Positions 1 through 8,971 of a stretch of 47,010 bases of DNA are shown piece after piece. The first letter of the stretch is position 1; every line of letters begins with the position of its first letter. Below the pieces are notes generated by a model that saw only the letters and a program-made list of their open reading frames with translations, was not told where the DNA came from and searched no databases. The DNA is from Erythrobacter sp. HI0063 (lineage in GTDB: Bacteria > Pseudomonadota > Alphaproteobacteria > Sphingomonadales > Sphingomonadaceae), in assembly GCF_001635685.1 (NCBI RefSeq), contig NZ_LWFF01000024.1, forward strand, positions 1 through 47,010, read 5' to 3'. A program made the position numbers and the translations under genes.

Positions 1-404
1 CCATTCAGGCTGACGCCAGTCACCTGCCCAACCTCAGTCGGGGACATCGATACAACCGAAAAAATCAGCAGTATAAGAACACAATTGGCAGCCATTATTT
101 TGAACATGCGACCAATTGATCTATGATAGAAATATCTGTTAATTTTAGAAAAATACGCAAGTCCGAAGAGTAGCCCTGAGACCATAACAAAGGTTTCGGC
201 GGCCGACGAAAAGCCAAAATGAGTATATGTTGGAAAATTCGCCCCTTTCCGACCAAGATAAACAGTAAGGCTGGAGATATGATTGATCGTAATCGTGAGA
301 ATGGCGAAAGCGCGAATGGCATCTAGCGCCTCGATTCTATTGCCAGATGGTTTGGCAGGGGACGCCAAGTTTGATCGATTTTGTGAAAGAGCGTCAGTTC
401 CCAT
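1..404 (-). CDS. OpgC-like acyltransferase family membrane protein (partial, 3' end outside window)
   Basis: The frame starts at the ATG at 402-404 and stays open for 134 codons to the window edge, so the C-terminus is missing. After about 20 polar residues it reads RIEALDAIRAFAILTITIN (about residues 22-40), then HFGFSSAAETFVMVSG and a second hydrophobic stretch. This LDxxRaxA...HFGFSxAAExFVxxSG pattern resembles OpgC-family integral membrane proteins, which succinylate osmoregulated glucans in Proteobacteria and are often found in polysaccharide loci. The start lies inside the 3' end of the upstream polymerase-like gene (11-bp overlap), so it is probably translated by coupling. By position it may add acyl groups to the polysaccharide made by this locus; that role is inferred. 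The family call rests on motif resemblance in the N-terminal third only. Confidence 0.7.
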   Translation of the reverse strand, partial: MGTDALSQNRSNLASPAKPSGNRIEALDAIRAFAILTITINHISSLTVYLGRKGANFPTYTHFGFSSAAETFVMVSGLLFGLAYFSKINRYFYHRSIGRMFKIMAANCVLILLIFSVVSMSPTEVGQVTGVSLN

Positions 405-1773
405 ATTGGTTCTGCCGGTGTCTGGTAAGCGGGCGCTGGCTATTCGGCGTGCCGGATGTCCGTCCCGAACGGATCCTTCGTTTAATGCGGGCAGCTGCGA
501 TCGCGATCATCATGAGCAAACTGTAGATCACGAAATTCGGGGCGCCATTCAGCGGCGAGGCTTCGGTGATGCCCCTGATCAGCACAAAAAGTAGTATTGC
601 TAGCACAGCCATATTGGACGTGATCAAAAATGACCTTATGGTCGATGCCAAAGCGATAAAAAAAGCGATCAAGCCGAGAAGGCCAGATGAAAATAGTATT
701 TCCAAGAAAAGATTGTGCGTATGGGCAGCAGCTGAAAACAACCTTGGGTCTTGTGAAAGGATAGTTACCGCCGACATATATCCATGTCCGAGAATAGGGG
801 CGGCATCGATTTTCTCTAAAGCGACCAACCAGATATCAGTTCTGCCAGTGAGGTTGGTCAACTCCGCAGTATCGCCCGATCGCGACACACTGTAAAGAAT
901 CGCATCCGAGGCAAGGGTTAAAGAGAGCAACGCGCTGATTGCTGCAATAGTCGCAAGGGCCCATCGGAGCAGCGTCGCGCCGCGGCTCAGAAAGATGACA
1001 CCCCCGCTCACGACTGCGGCGAGAATGCTCATACGATTATCGGCAAGTATGAGCGTGAGCGTTGCGACTCCGATCATCGCATACGGAAGAGCGAGTCCGA
1101 CACGGCGAAACTGCGGATAATAGGCATAGCTCAATAGAGCACCGATGGCGGCAACACCCCCGATTGCATTAGCTGAGGGTGTGATCCCTCGCAGTCTATT
1201 GATCGCGCCAAAGCCATCGTCAGACCAGCCGCGCATCGATACGAAATCCGGTGCAATCGGCATGAGGATCAATGAGACGCCGCATAGAAACAGAGAGGCC
1301 CAAATGATGGCTCGCACTGATACGAATTCGCCGTTGATCTCAACGGAATAGACGCACAGGACGAGGATCATGAGCATAGATATCGTGGCGACCAGGGCGG
1401 TCGCGGCATTAGGAGACCAGAGCGCACTTGCCGTCAAAAGGACGAAAAAGATTGCCCACGGGGTAAGGCGGGCCGTCCACGCGCTAGGTGGACGGATGAC
1501 ACTCCAATAGATCGCAACGACCGCTGTCCAAACCACGCCTAAGAGACGGATGATTACCTGCATATCGATAGATTTGTCGGAATAAGGCCGATCACGGATG
1601 ATCGCTGTGGCCACGACCGCGCCGACTATTACAGTCAGATACAAAACGATTGAAGCCGGACGCACCCGAACTTTCGGTGCGTTCGCCCTGAGCAAATAAG
1701 AAGATGCTTTGGGTCTTCGGAACAGTCTCGCCGATGGGGAGGCAAGTGGCCGCGTGACCTCGACGCTTCCCAT
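394..1773 (-). CDS. O-antigen ligase/polymerase (Wzy_C-type) family membrane protein
   Basis: A polytopic inner-membrane protein of 459 aa with roughly ten hydrophobic segments after a basic N-terminal tail. The large periplasmic loop contains GRTDIW, then GHGYMS, and the HTHNLFLEILFSSGLLGL motif near residues 360-378, which is typical of the Wzy_C family of ligases and polymerases joining polyprenyl-linked glycans. ATG at 1771-1773 is chosen: it forms a TGATG overlap with the upstream kinase stop and has GGAGG seven bases upstream. An in-frame GTG lies one codon earlier. It sits between the BY-kinase and the OpgC-like gene in one operon, so it probably polymerises the exopolysaccharide repeat unit. 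It is more AT-rich and uses rarer codons than most of the window, which is common in polysaccharide genes. Ligase versus polymerase cannot be decided from sequence. Confidence 0.8.
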   Translation of the reverse strand: MGSVEVTRPLASPSARLFRRPKASSYLLRANAPKVRVRPASIVLYLTVIVGAVVATAIIRDRPYSDKSIDMQVIIRLLGVVWTAVVAIYWSVIRPPSAWTARLTPWAIFFVLLTASALWSPNAATALVATISMLMILVLCVYSVEINGEFVSVRAIIWASLFLCGVSLILMPIAPDFVSMRGWSDDGFGAINRLRGITPSANAIGGVAAIGALLSYAYYPQFRRVGLALPYAMIGVATLTLILADNRMSILAAVVSGGVIFLSRGATLLRWALATIAAISALLSLTLASDAILYSVSRSGDTAELTNLTGRTDIWLVALEKIDAAPILGHGYMSAVTILSQDPRLFSAAAHTHNLFLEILFSSGLLGLIAFFIALASTIRSFLITSNMAVLAILLFVLIRGITEASPLNGAPNFVIYSLLMMIAIAAARIKRRIRSGRTSGTPNSQRPLTRHRQNQYGN

Positions 1774-3986
1774 CACGTTCCCTCCGACGAGCGGTAATCA
1801 TACCCGTAATAGTCTTCCCCATACCCCGCTTTGCGCGCGTCGTATTTCGTCAGCACGCCGCCGATCAGTCGGGCTGAGGCGCGCTGGAGGCGGCGCAGGG
1901 CGCCCTTGGCCTGGCCGAAATGCGCGCCGCCCGCTTCGGTGACGAACAGCACGCCATCGGAGTGCGCGGACAGGTGGATCGCGTCGGCCAGCGCCATGAC
2001 CGGGGGCGCATCCAGGATGACGATCTCGAACCGCTCCCGCAGTTGATCGATTACGGTGCCGAGCGCCTCGCCCGACAGGAGAGTGGCGGAATCGGGCGGG
2101 ATCGGACCCGAGAACAGGAGCTTGAGCCGCCCTGTCCCGTCCTCCGCTTCGCCGCCTTCCAGGCCGTCATGCAGGACATCGTCCAGCGTGCGCCGACCGA
2201 CCAGCAGGTCTGACAAGCCGGCAGGCCTCTCCTCGCCCGCAGTGGAAACGAAACGGTGGAGCGTCGGTGCACGCAGATCCGCGTCCACCAGTACCACCTT
2301 GCCGCCCGTCGCCGCCATATCCTGGGCGAGCGCGAGCGCGGTGGTCGACTTGCCCTCTCCCTTGCGGCTGCTGGTGATCAGCAGCGTATGCGGGATCCCG
2401 CTGGTGGAAGACAGTTCGATCGACGCGCGGATCGCGTGATACGCCTCGCTCAAGGGTGAATGCGGTTCGCGAAGAGCGGTCCGTGGATCGCCGTCGCGCA
2501 CCAAGGGCACCGCGCCGAGCAATGGCAGGCGCAGCTTGTCCTCGAACTGGTCGGGAGAGCGGATCGTATCGTCGAACCATTCGCGCGCGAACACCGCAAT
2601 CACCGACAGGGCGATCGCCGCCAGCAGCGCGGCCAGCGCGAACAGCTTGATATTGGGGTGGATCGGGCGGCGCGGCACCTGCGCCTCGTCGACAGGGGTC
2701 ACGTTGTTGGGAACGACCCCGGCGGCGGCCGATACTTCGCGGAAGCGATTGAGCAGGCTGTCGTAGAGCGCCCGGTTGGTGTCCACTTCGCGCCGCAGGA
2801 TATTGTAGCGGACGCCGCGATCCTGTTCGGAATAGGTATCGGCCTCGAGGCCCTGAACCTGCGATTGCAGGGCGTCTTCCTGGCGCGCGGCGGTTTCGTA
2901 TTCGTTGCGGATCGAGGCGCGCACACTGCTGGCGATGGCTCTCATCTGCCGGTCGATTTCGGCCAGTTGCGCATTCACCTGGACCACTTGCGGATGGTCG
3001 GCGGTCAGGCGCTCACTCAGCGAAGCGAGCGTGCCGGTCAGTTCGGCCTTCTGTTCCGCCAGAGCCATGACGGTCCCGTTGGACAGGACCTGGGGCAGAT
3101 CCATCAGATTGGTGGCCTGGGCCTGGCGCCAGCGCTGTTCGGCCATGGTGCGGGCCGCCTGCGCGGAGGCGTAGGCCTGATTCAATTGCATCAGATTGGC
3201 CACGGTTGGCGAGCGGGTGGATCCTCCTTCCGAAGAGGTTCCGGACGTATCGATCAACCGCGCACCGCGCGCATATTCGTTGAGCTGCTGTTCCGAGTTT
3301 TGGAGCCTCTGGCGGGCCTGCTCAAGCTGGTTCTCGAGGAAATTGCGCGCATACGATGTGGTCGAAAAGCGCCGCTCGATATTGCCGGAGATGAAGTTCT
3401 CGACATAGCTGTTGGCGACCCTGGCGGCGAGTTCGGGATCGCGGCTGGAAAACGTGATCTCGATCACTCGCGTATTGGGCGGCAGATTGACGCCCATATT
3501 CTCTTGCAGGACCTCGATCACCTGCTCTTCGCGCGACGTGCTGTACAGGCGCTCGTCGATATCGGCGCCCATTGCCTCCAGAAAGGCGTCGCTCGTCGCC
3601 AGGCCGAGGCTTTGCGACACACGCTGCGCCAGCGACTGGCTTTTCAGAATGTCGATCTGCGTTTGCAGGAAACGGTCGACCTCCGTCCCGATCGGCATCG
3701 GCTCCTGCTCTTCCGTGCCGAGAACGCGCGCCGCCTGCTGGTCGATCTGAATGCTGGCGCGCGCCTGATAGATCGGGGTCGTCAGCAGCACGCCGATCAC
3801 GCCGATCAGCAGGGCTATCGCGAAAATGGCGAGAATGACGAAGCGATTGCGAAAGATCGCGGCCCAGATCGAGCGTAGATCGATCCACTGGCGCGGCTCT
3901 CGCTCGGCATCGTCTTCGATGAGGAAGATATCGTCGGGCTGATCGAGATGGATGGCCGAAGGCGCCGTCTGCACGGTGGAGCCCAT
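1773..3986 (-). CDS. Polysaccharide chain-length regulator with BY-kinase domain (GumC/ExoP/Wzc-like)
   Basis: This 737-aa protein has the classic layout: Wzz-type N-terminus with TM1 at about residues 48-68, a long coiled-coil periplasmic region (about 200-400), a GNVR-like segment with VPRRPIHPN, TM2 at about 447-467, then a cytoplasmic bacterial tyrosine kinase. Visible kinase motifs are Walker A SSRKGEGKST (539-548), Walker A' VVLVDADLR (564-572) and Walker B IVILDAPP (655-662). The C-terminus carries a tyrosine cluster (Y715, Y722, Y726, Y727, Y729, Y731), the usual autophosphorylation site. It would set polymer length and couple polymerisation to export with the Wza-like protein just upstream. 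The start overlaps that gene's stop as TGATG, and the downstream polymerase start overlaps its own stop the same way. Family assignment is firm; the polymer is unknown. Confidence 0.93.
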   Translation of the reverse strand: MGSTVQTAPSAIHLDQPDDIFLIEDDAEREPRQWIDLRSIWAAIFRNRFVILAIFAIALLIGVIGVLLTTPIYQARASIQIDQQAARVLGTEEQEPMPIGTEVDRFLQTQIDILKSQSLAQRVSQSLGLATSDAFLEAMGADIDERLYSTSREEQVIEVLQENMGVNLPPNTRVIEITFSSRDPELAARVANSYVENFISGNIERRFSTTSYARNFLENQLEQARQRLQNSEQQLNEYARGARLIDTSGTSSEGGSTRSPTVANLMQLNQAYASAQAARTMAEQRWRQAQATNLMDLPQVLSNGTVMALAEQKAELTGTLASLSERLTADHPQVVQVNAQLAEIDRQMRAIASSVRASIRNEYETAARQEDALQSQVQGLEADTYSEQDRGVRYNILRREVDTNRALYDSLLNRFREVSAAAGVVPNNVTPVDEAQVPRRPIHPNIKLFALAALLAAIALSVIAVFAREWFDDTIRSPDQFEDKLRLPLLGAVPLVRDGDPRTALREPHSPLSEAYHAIRASIELSSTSGIPHTLLITSSRKGEGKSTTALALAQDMAATGGKVVLVDADLRAPTLHRFVSTAGEERPAGLSDLLVGRRTLDDVLHDGLEGGEAEDGTGRLKLLFSGPIPPDSATLLSGEALGTVIDQLRERFEIVILDAPPVMALADAIHLSAHSDGVLFVTEAGGAHFGQAKGALRRLQRASARLIGGVLTKYDARKAGYGEDYYGYDYRSSEGT

Positions 3987-4690
3987 CAGAAACGGGCCGC
4001 CGACAGGGCGAAAAGGTTCAGGACCGGCACGGCGAGCAGGATGTTTTCCTTAAGCCCGCGGCTGCGGGAATAGCCGACGATCACGACATCATTTCCTTCG
4101 ATCAGGGGATCGGGGTCCTGCGCCTGGCGGATACGCTGAATGTCGAACACCGCAGCCTTGGGCTCGCCATCGATCGTGCGGAGGACGACGACGTCTCGCG
4201 TCGCAGCAACGTCGGTTTCTCCGCTGGCCAGAGCGATCGCTCCAAGCAGGGTGGTGGCACCGGCTATCGGATAAATTCCAGGCTCGTCCACTTCGCCCTG
4301 GACCGTGACACGCTGCGATACGGATTCGGTTATGGTCACCGTAACCTGCGGATGCAGATAGCGGGAACGCAGCTCATCTTCCAGCGAGCGCGCTAGTTCG
4401 CGAGCCGTGAGGCCGGCTGCCTGCGCATTGTCGACAAACGGAATCGATATCAGGCCGGATGCATCGACCGTGAGCCCCTTCATCGTCAGATCGGGCTCCT
4501 GGAACACGGTAACGTCGATCTTGTCGAGCGGTCCTATCCGGTATTCCTTGAGCTGACGCGAAGCGCTTGCCGCAGGGACGAGCGCATAGGCGGCATCACC
4601 GCGCGGAACATCAACGCCGACGTTGTTGTTGGCGCAGCCGCCAATTGCCGCGCTAAAAATAGCAACAGCGATCAAACTATACCTGATCAT
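3986..4690 (-). CDS. Polysaccharide export outer-membrane lipoprotein (Wza/GumB-like)
   Basis: A 234-aa exported lipoprotein. The N-terminus is a lipoprotein signal with lipobox AIGGC, lipidated Cys about residue 19. A Poly_export domain follows (YRIGPLDKIDVTVFQEPDL, about residues 50-68), then an SLBB-like segment around RVTVQGEVDEPGIYPI (about 128-143). It is shorter than E. coli Wza (about 380 aa) and similar in size to GumB-type proteins, so it probably has one SLBB domain. It would form the periplasmic and outer-membrane exit channel with the adjacent GumC-like kinase. ATG at 4688-4690 is preceded by GGGGGTCGGG. A good promoter lies about 30-55 bases upstream, making this the first gene of the minus-strand operon running to the window edge. 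Confidence 0.9.
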   Translation of the reverse strand: MIRYSLIAVAIFSAAIGGCANNNVGVDVPRGDAAYALVPAASASRQLKEYRIGPLDKIDVTVFQEPDLTMKGLTVDASGLISIPFVDNAQAAGLTARELARSLEDELRSRYLHPQVTVTITESVSQRVTVQGEVDEPGIYPIAGATTLLGAIALASGETDVAATRDVVVLRTIDGEPKAAVFDIQRIRQAQDPDPLIEGNDVVIVGYSRSRGLKENILLAVPVLNLFALSAARF

Positions 4691-4717
4691 CCCGACCCCC
4701 GCTTGGTCCGGACACCA

Positions 4718-4746
4718 GTATTAACTCTTTCGATTGTGCATTGCAA
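4718..4746 (-). promoter_or_regulatory. Predicted sigma70-type promoter for the polysaccharide export operon
   Basis: Read on the minus strand, TTGCAA (4741-4746) is followed after exactly 17 bases by TAATAC (4718-4723). Both boxes are close to consensus. Transcription would start near 4710, leaving a leader of about 20 bases that contains the G-rich ribosome-binding site of the Wza-like gene. This is a pattern match only. Confidence 0.55.
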
Positions 4747-4779
4747 CGTTCCCTGCAATGGTGCCCTGAACGGCTTGCC

Positions 4780-7290
4780 TTAATCCGGCAGGCTGATGAT
4801 TTCGATTGAGTCGAGATATAGGATCGCAGGATCGCGGGCTTGGTCAGCGACCACGAACTGCAATGTCTGCGTCGTGCATCCGCGTTCCGGCACTACGAAA
4901 TCAGCTGTCAGAGACTGCCATGAGTCTCGAGCGGTGTCGTACCGAGCGTTCAAGGGCGACGAAGGTGCTCTACGGTCCGGCGAGGTCTGGCAGGCGATTT
5001 GCCACTCGGGGAGGGCGGAGACCGAGGCCTGCGGCCTGATCGCCAGTCGCAGGCGGTAGAGCCCGGGAGCCAGCGTCATGGTTTGTTCGGCAATGGTCCC
5101 GGTCCCGATGCCACGGTCGGACACAATTAGAGCATTTCCATCCCACGGGTTTTCGATCTCACCGATGACGGCGTTTACTCCGAATGCCGTGCCCGATCGC
5201 CAGTCACGCGATGAGCGAGCTCGGTTCGGCAAGGGGCCGGACCCGCTCGAAAAGGTCCCATTGTCTATAAGGCCGCTCGAAAGACGGCGGACGGCAGCGG
5301 TTTCACCACGCGCCTGCAATCCCGATCTGATCGTGCTCCGCTCGGCTTCGGTTACGGGCGTCGGCGACTGCGACAGACCCTCGACGAGCGTCACCGTCCC
5401 CGCAGCGGAGATTACGCCCGTTCGACGATAATTTTCGAAGAAATCGTGACGCCAGGAAGGGGCGACGCCCAGCGCTTCGGCGACGGCGTCCGGGCCGTTG
5501 CGATCGGCAAGGAGCGACATCATCGTCGTGCCCGCAATCGGGTTCTCAGGGTCCATGCGAAGCAGCGCATCGAGATGAGGCGTCGCTTTCGCCCGGTCTT
5601 CGCCTTGCAGGGATTGATCGGCCAACCAGCTTTGAACGATGATGTCACGCCAGCCGAGAGGTTCTGCGAGAGCCATCCATCTTTCAGCCGACGCCTCGTC
5701 GCCGGATCGCCACGCACAGCTTCCCAGCACGGCCAGCGCGGTGCTGCTGGCCGGCGCAATTCGCAGCGCCTGTACAGCGGCTGCCTTTGCTTCGTTACAG
5801 CGATCTTCTGTCAGGCGGGCATAGGCGAGCGATATCCAACCGGTCGACGAGAAGGGCTGTAGCGCGACAGCCTTTTGCGGATCGCGAATTTCGGCGCGCA
5901 TTGAGAGAGCGAAGGACACGGACAAAGCCGATAGGCATAGGACCACGATTGCGCTGGTAATGGCCGCTGCGGAACTTTTGAAGGACCGTGTCCGAGCCTT
6001 ATGGGGCAGGGCGAGCAGGCTCAGCGCAAACGCCCCCGCCGCTGCCAGTGCCGTCATGCGCAGCGGATAATCGTTAAACGAATGCAACGCGAGGATGAGC
6101 ACGACTGCAAATCCACCCAGTAGAAATATGGGGTTACGCCCCGGCGTATTCCCCGCCCGTCGATGGTGTTGCAGAGCGCGAACGACGATCGCAATCAATC
6201 CCGCGAGCAGGAGGGCTGCGAGCGCGCCCCCTTCCATCACCAGTTCGAGATAATCGTTATGCGCGTGGTTCGGATAGTATGGATTGACGAGCCTTAAAGG
6301 CTCCCAGACGGGGATGAGGCTGCGAAAAGTGCCGAGCCCCGTGCCAATAGGGAACGTATCGCCGATCGCTTCGGCGGTCATGGCCCAGAACCCGTAACGC
6401 GGATTATCTCCTAACGAAGCGAACCGCGCGAGAACGCGGTCGGCAGTGGGGGTGAGAAGCATCGCGATCAGGCCGATCGCAGCACCCAGGGAAAGGTAAC
6501 GCCATGGGCCTCGCTTCTCAGCTGGCCTTGCCAGAAACAATGCGGCGAAGACTGCCAGGGGCAGGAGAACGAGACCGGACCGGGACTTCGTTATGAGCAC
6601 GGCGAAGGCGAAAAGAGCTGTCAGGGCGAGCAGCATCCATTTTTTTTCCCAGCGCGCCCCTGATCGCACGGCCCCCTCCACACCGCAGGCGATGATGCCG
6701 ACGAGCATCATGTCCGCATGGTGGGTGCGGTTCGTAAATAGTCCCGAGGCAGCATTCCGCGTCGAGTTGGCCCACAGGCTGAAGGAGAAGCCAGTCGCAA
6801 ATTCCACGACGCTGACAATGGCTCCCGCCAGTGCGGCAGCTATCACCACGCGCCACAGCAGCAGTCGCCCATCTTTACTCAGGGTCAGGGTTCCGCACAG
6901 TATTGCGGCCGGTATCAGCGAGGCGAGAAGAGTGCGGGCCGTTCGATCCGGCGCGAGACTGAGCGGACGCCAGGAATCCGCGAGCGATATTTCGCGCTGC
7001 ACCGCAATTGCCCAGGACCGACCGGGCAGATCCAAACCGATTGCCGGGGGAAGCGGGACGAGTTGCAAAAGTATCAGCGCGAACCAGGCCGTCATCAGCA
7101 AAAGCAAGCATTTTGCGATCGGCACGGTCGTAATCCCGCGCAGGCGAGGAAGCGTGATGAACAGAAGTGCGAGCGCGCCAAGCTCCAGAACCGACTGGAT
7201 CAAAGGGTAATAAGCCCCGGCGCCGCCCAATAGGAGGCAGATGGCGAAATACCCCGCGTTGATCCGTGAAAATCGCTGGTCCGAAGGCAT
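4780..7290 (-). CDS. Large O-antigen ligase/polymerase-family protein with C-terminal TPR-like and jelly-roll-like regions
   Basis: A multi-spanning membrane protein of 836 aa from the ATG at 7288-7290; a TTG at 7321-7323 with GGGAGG five bases upstream is a strong alternative start (847 aa). The N-terminal half has about a dozen hydrophobic segments with the Wzy_C signature NHAHNDYLELVMEGG around residue 345-360. A soluble stretch follows with helix-turn-helix repeats resembling TPRs (FSSTGWISLAYARL, then ALAVLGSCAWRSGDEASA). The last 170 residues (from LIDNGTFSSG to YLDSIEII) look like a jelly-roll carbohydrate-binding fold: an N-terminal NGTF, a beta-rich middle, and a final LDSIEI strand. 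Simple ligases are about 400-450 aa, so this is a fusion. It heads its own unit directly upstream of the Wza-like gene. Function in the same polysaccharide pathway is inferred from position. Confidence 0.75.
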   Translation of the reverse strand: MPSDQRFSRINAGYFAICLLLGGAGAYYPLIQSVLELGALALLFITLPRLRGITTVPIAKCLLLLMTAWFALILLQLVPLPPAIGLDLPGRSWAIAVQREISLADSWRPLSLAPDRTARTLLASLIPAAILCGTLTLSKDGRLLLWRVVIAAALAGAIVSVVEFATGFSFSLWANSTRNAASGLFTNRTHHADMMLVGIIACGVEGAVRSGARWEKKWMLLALTALFAFAVLITKSRSGLVLLPLAVFAALFLARPAEKRGPWRYLSLGAAIGLIAMLLTPTADRVLARFASLGDNPRYGFWAMTAEAIGDTFPIGTGLGTFRSLIPVWEPLRLVNPYYPNHAHNDYLELVMEGGALAALLLAGLIAIVVRALQHHRRAGNTPGRNPIFLLGGFAVVLILALHSFNDYPLRMTALAAAGAFALSLLALPHKARTRSFKSSAAAITSAIVVLCLSALSVSFALSMRAEIRDPQKAVALQPFSSTGWISLAYARLTEDRCNEAKAAAVQALRIAPASSTALAVLGSCAWRSGDEASAERWMALAEPLGWRDIIVQSWLADQSLQGEDRAKATPHLDALLRMDPENPIAGTTMMSLLADRNGPDAVAEALGVAPSWRHDFFENYRRTGVISAAGTVTLVEGLSQSPTPVTEAERSTIRSGLQARGETAAVRRLSSGLIDNGTFSSGSGPLPNRARSSRDWRSGTAFGVNAVIGEIENPWDGNALIVSDRGIGTGTIAEQTMTLAPGLYRLRLAIRPQASVSALPEWQIACQTSPDRRAPSSPLNARYDTARDSWQSLTADFVVPERGCTTQTLQFVVADQARDPAILYLDSIEIISLPD

Positions 7291-7500
7291 AGCCGCTTCA
7301 ATTCCCCCTACCGACAGCCGCAATTCATCCTCCCCAAGGAAACCGAGCTTAACTGCCAGTTTTGTACGGAAACTCTTGGTATCAATTCATCGGATGAAGT
7401 CGCCAAGCTTCTGTGTTTTTCGAAACCTGGCTCGGCAAGGTTTACGCCAGTTTACCATAACACTTCAACAGACCTTATCGGGTTGTTTTCTAGTCTGGCT

Positions 7501-7516
7501 CCTGTTGCAAAACAGG
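7501..7516 (+). promoter_or_regulatory. Small GNRA-loop hairpin overlapping the ribosome-binding site of the M48 protease gene
   Basis: CCTGTT, GCAA, AACAGG form a perfect 6-bp stem with a GCAA tetraloop ending ten bases before the ATG at 7527. The right arm contains most of the only Shine-Dalgarno-like motif (AGGAC), so folding could limit initiation. A regulatory effect is inferred. Confidence 0.35.
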
Positions 7517-7526
7517 ACATTTCCAC

Positions 7527-8915
7527 ATGCTTCGCTCCAGTCCGATTTGGTCGCTCCTCGGCGCAAGCGCGGCGGCAATTTGTCTCCTTGCTGGCGTCGA
7601 TGCCGCCCAAGCACGGTCGAGCGAAGCCGCTGAAACAAGCGATACGCGTCCCAGCAACGATCTACGCCTTGCGACTGTTGGGTACCGGTTGGCGCGCGCA
7701 AACGCCGATTTGTGCACAAATCCGCAAATGATGTCCGGGCTGCTCATACATGACATTGCAAGCTACGCTGAACGCGATCGCGCCAAAATCACCGCCCATT
7801 ACAAATTGGAGATGGGGTTCGGTGTTCGCGATCTAGTGCCTGAAAGCGCCGCCTCCCTGTCGGGATTTCAACGCGGAGACGAAATCATCACAGTCGATGG
7901 TTTTCCGATGAATGCTTTCGCGTTGGAGCAAATCGGTCGATCCGCTTCCTACGATCGCGTTGAACATTTCAATTTCTTCCTTTCCGAAGCCCTCGCCGAT
8001 GGTTTGGTAGATGTGGATGTGAAGCGGGCGGGAGAAACGATTTCCCTGCATCTCGTCGGCGAACCCGGCTGCGGCGGACAAGTGACCGTAATGCCGGATC
8101 GGGCCTTGAATGCGTGGACGGACGGGCGCTTCGTGGCTGTGACAACTCGCATGATGGAATTGGCGACGACGGACGATCAGCTCGCCTTCGTGGTGGCTCA
8201 CGAGATGTCGCACAATATTCTCGACCATACCGGTCCGTCGGAACCGACGAGAACGATTTTCACTGCGTCGCGTAAGGGCGGGGCGGGCGTTACCAGTTCG
8301 GCGAGCAATTCAAAGAACCTCGAAATCGCTGCGGACGAACATGCCGTTTCCATGCTTTTGCGTGCGGGCTACGATATCGACGGAGCAACAATCTTTTTAA
8401 AGAAGGCGGGCCGGATCCGTTGGTACGACATACCGATCGGCCATCCCGGGATAGGGCGGCGCATCAAAAACGTGACACTCGCAGCCGCAAAATATGTTGA
8501 GGAGCGTCGGCAGTCCGCGCAACCGTATGAGATGGCTTTAGCCAGCGCTGAGATTGGTTCCTCGGGACCCGGCGCGTCAGCCTCCGGCTTGCCGAGCGTC
8601 TTATCTCAACCCGATGAAGGCGTGATTTGGAGCAAACCGTATGTCGACAGGGTCGGCGGGGAGATCCGGATCGCGGACTTCAAGCTCGGCACGACGGTCG
8701 GCATTCTGGCGGCGAGCCAGCGTTCTAAAACATTGTCCAATCCTGTGCCGCCCGAATTCGCCATATCGAGCCTGAAGGACACGGATTTGCAAAGCGCATT
8801 GTTGAACCCTGAGGTAATAAACGGCCTGCTGACCGCCGTAACTACCTGGAATCCAAGTGCAGTGTATGTGAATCAGGTTGCATTACATGACGGCAATTCC
8901 GCGCCGCAAGTCTAG
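7527..8915 (+). CDS. Secreted or periplasmic M48-family metalloprotease with PDZ domain
   Basis: A 462-aa protein with a clear Sec signal peptide (cleavage after VDAAQA, about residue 29). A PDZ-like segment covers about residues 90-180 (LVPESAASLSGFQRGDEIITVDG). The peptidase domain has the zinc motif HEMSH (H225, E226, H229) and a downstream LEIAADEHA whose Glu is the expected third ligand, so the catalytic site looks intact. The last 130 residues are not assigned. M48 proteases with PDZ domains act in envelope quality control. The gene is divergent from the large polymerase gene and faces the polysaccharide locus, so a role in envelope or capsule assembly is possible but unproven. The start is the only ATG before the signal peptide, preceded by ACAGGAC inside a small hairpin. 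Confidence 0.85.
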   Translation: MLRSSPIWSLLGASAAAICLLAGVDAAQARSSEAAETSDTRPSNDLRLATVGYRLARANADLCTNPQMMSGLLIHDIASYAERDRAKITAHYKLEMGFGVRDLVPESAASLSGFQRGDEIITVDGFPMNAFALEQIGRSASYDRVEHFNFFLSEALADGLVDVDVKRAGETISLHLVGEPGCGGQVTVMPDRALNAWTDGRFVAVTTRMMELATTDDQLAFVVAHEMSHNILDHTGPSEPTRTIFTASRKGGAGVTSSASNSKNLEIAADEHAVSMLLRAGYDIDGATIFLKKAGRIRWYDIPIGHPGIGRRIKNVTLAAAKYVEERRQSAQPYEMALASAEIGSSGPGASASGLPSVLSQPDEGVIWSKPYVDRVGGEIRIADFKLGTTVGILAASQRSKTLSNPVPPEFAISSLKDTDLQSALLNPEVINGLLTAVTTWNPSAVYVNQVALHDGNSAPQV

Positions 8916-8971
8916 GCTTGAATCGGCCTGACTCTCACAGGACGAATTTCGCCCGCGTATCAGTGTTGCGA

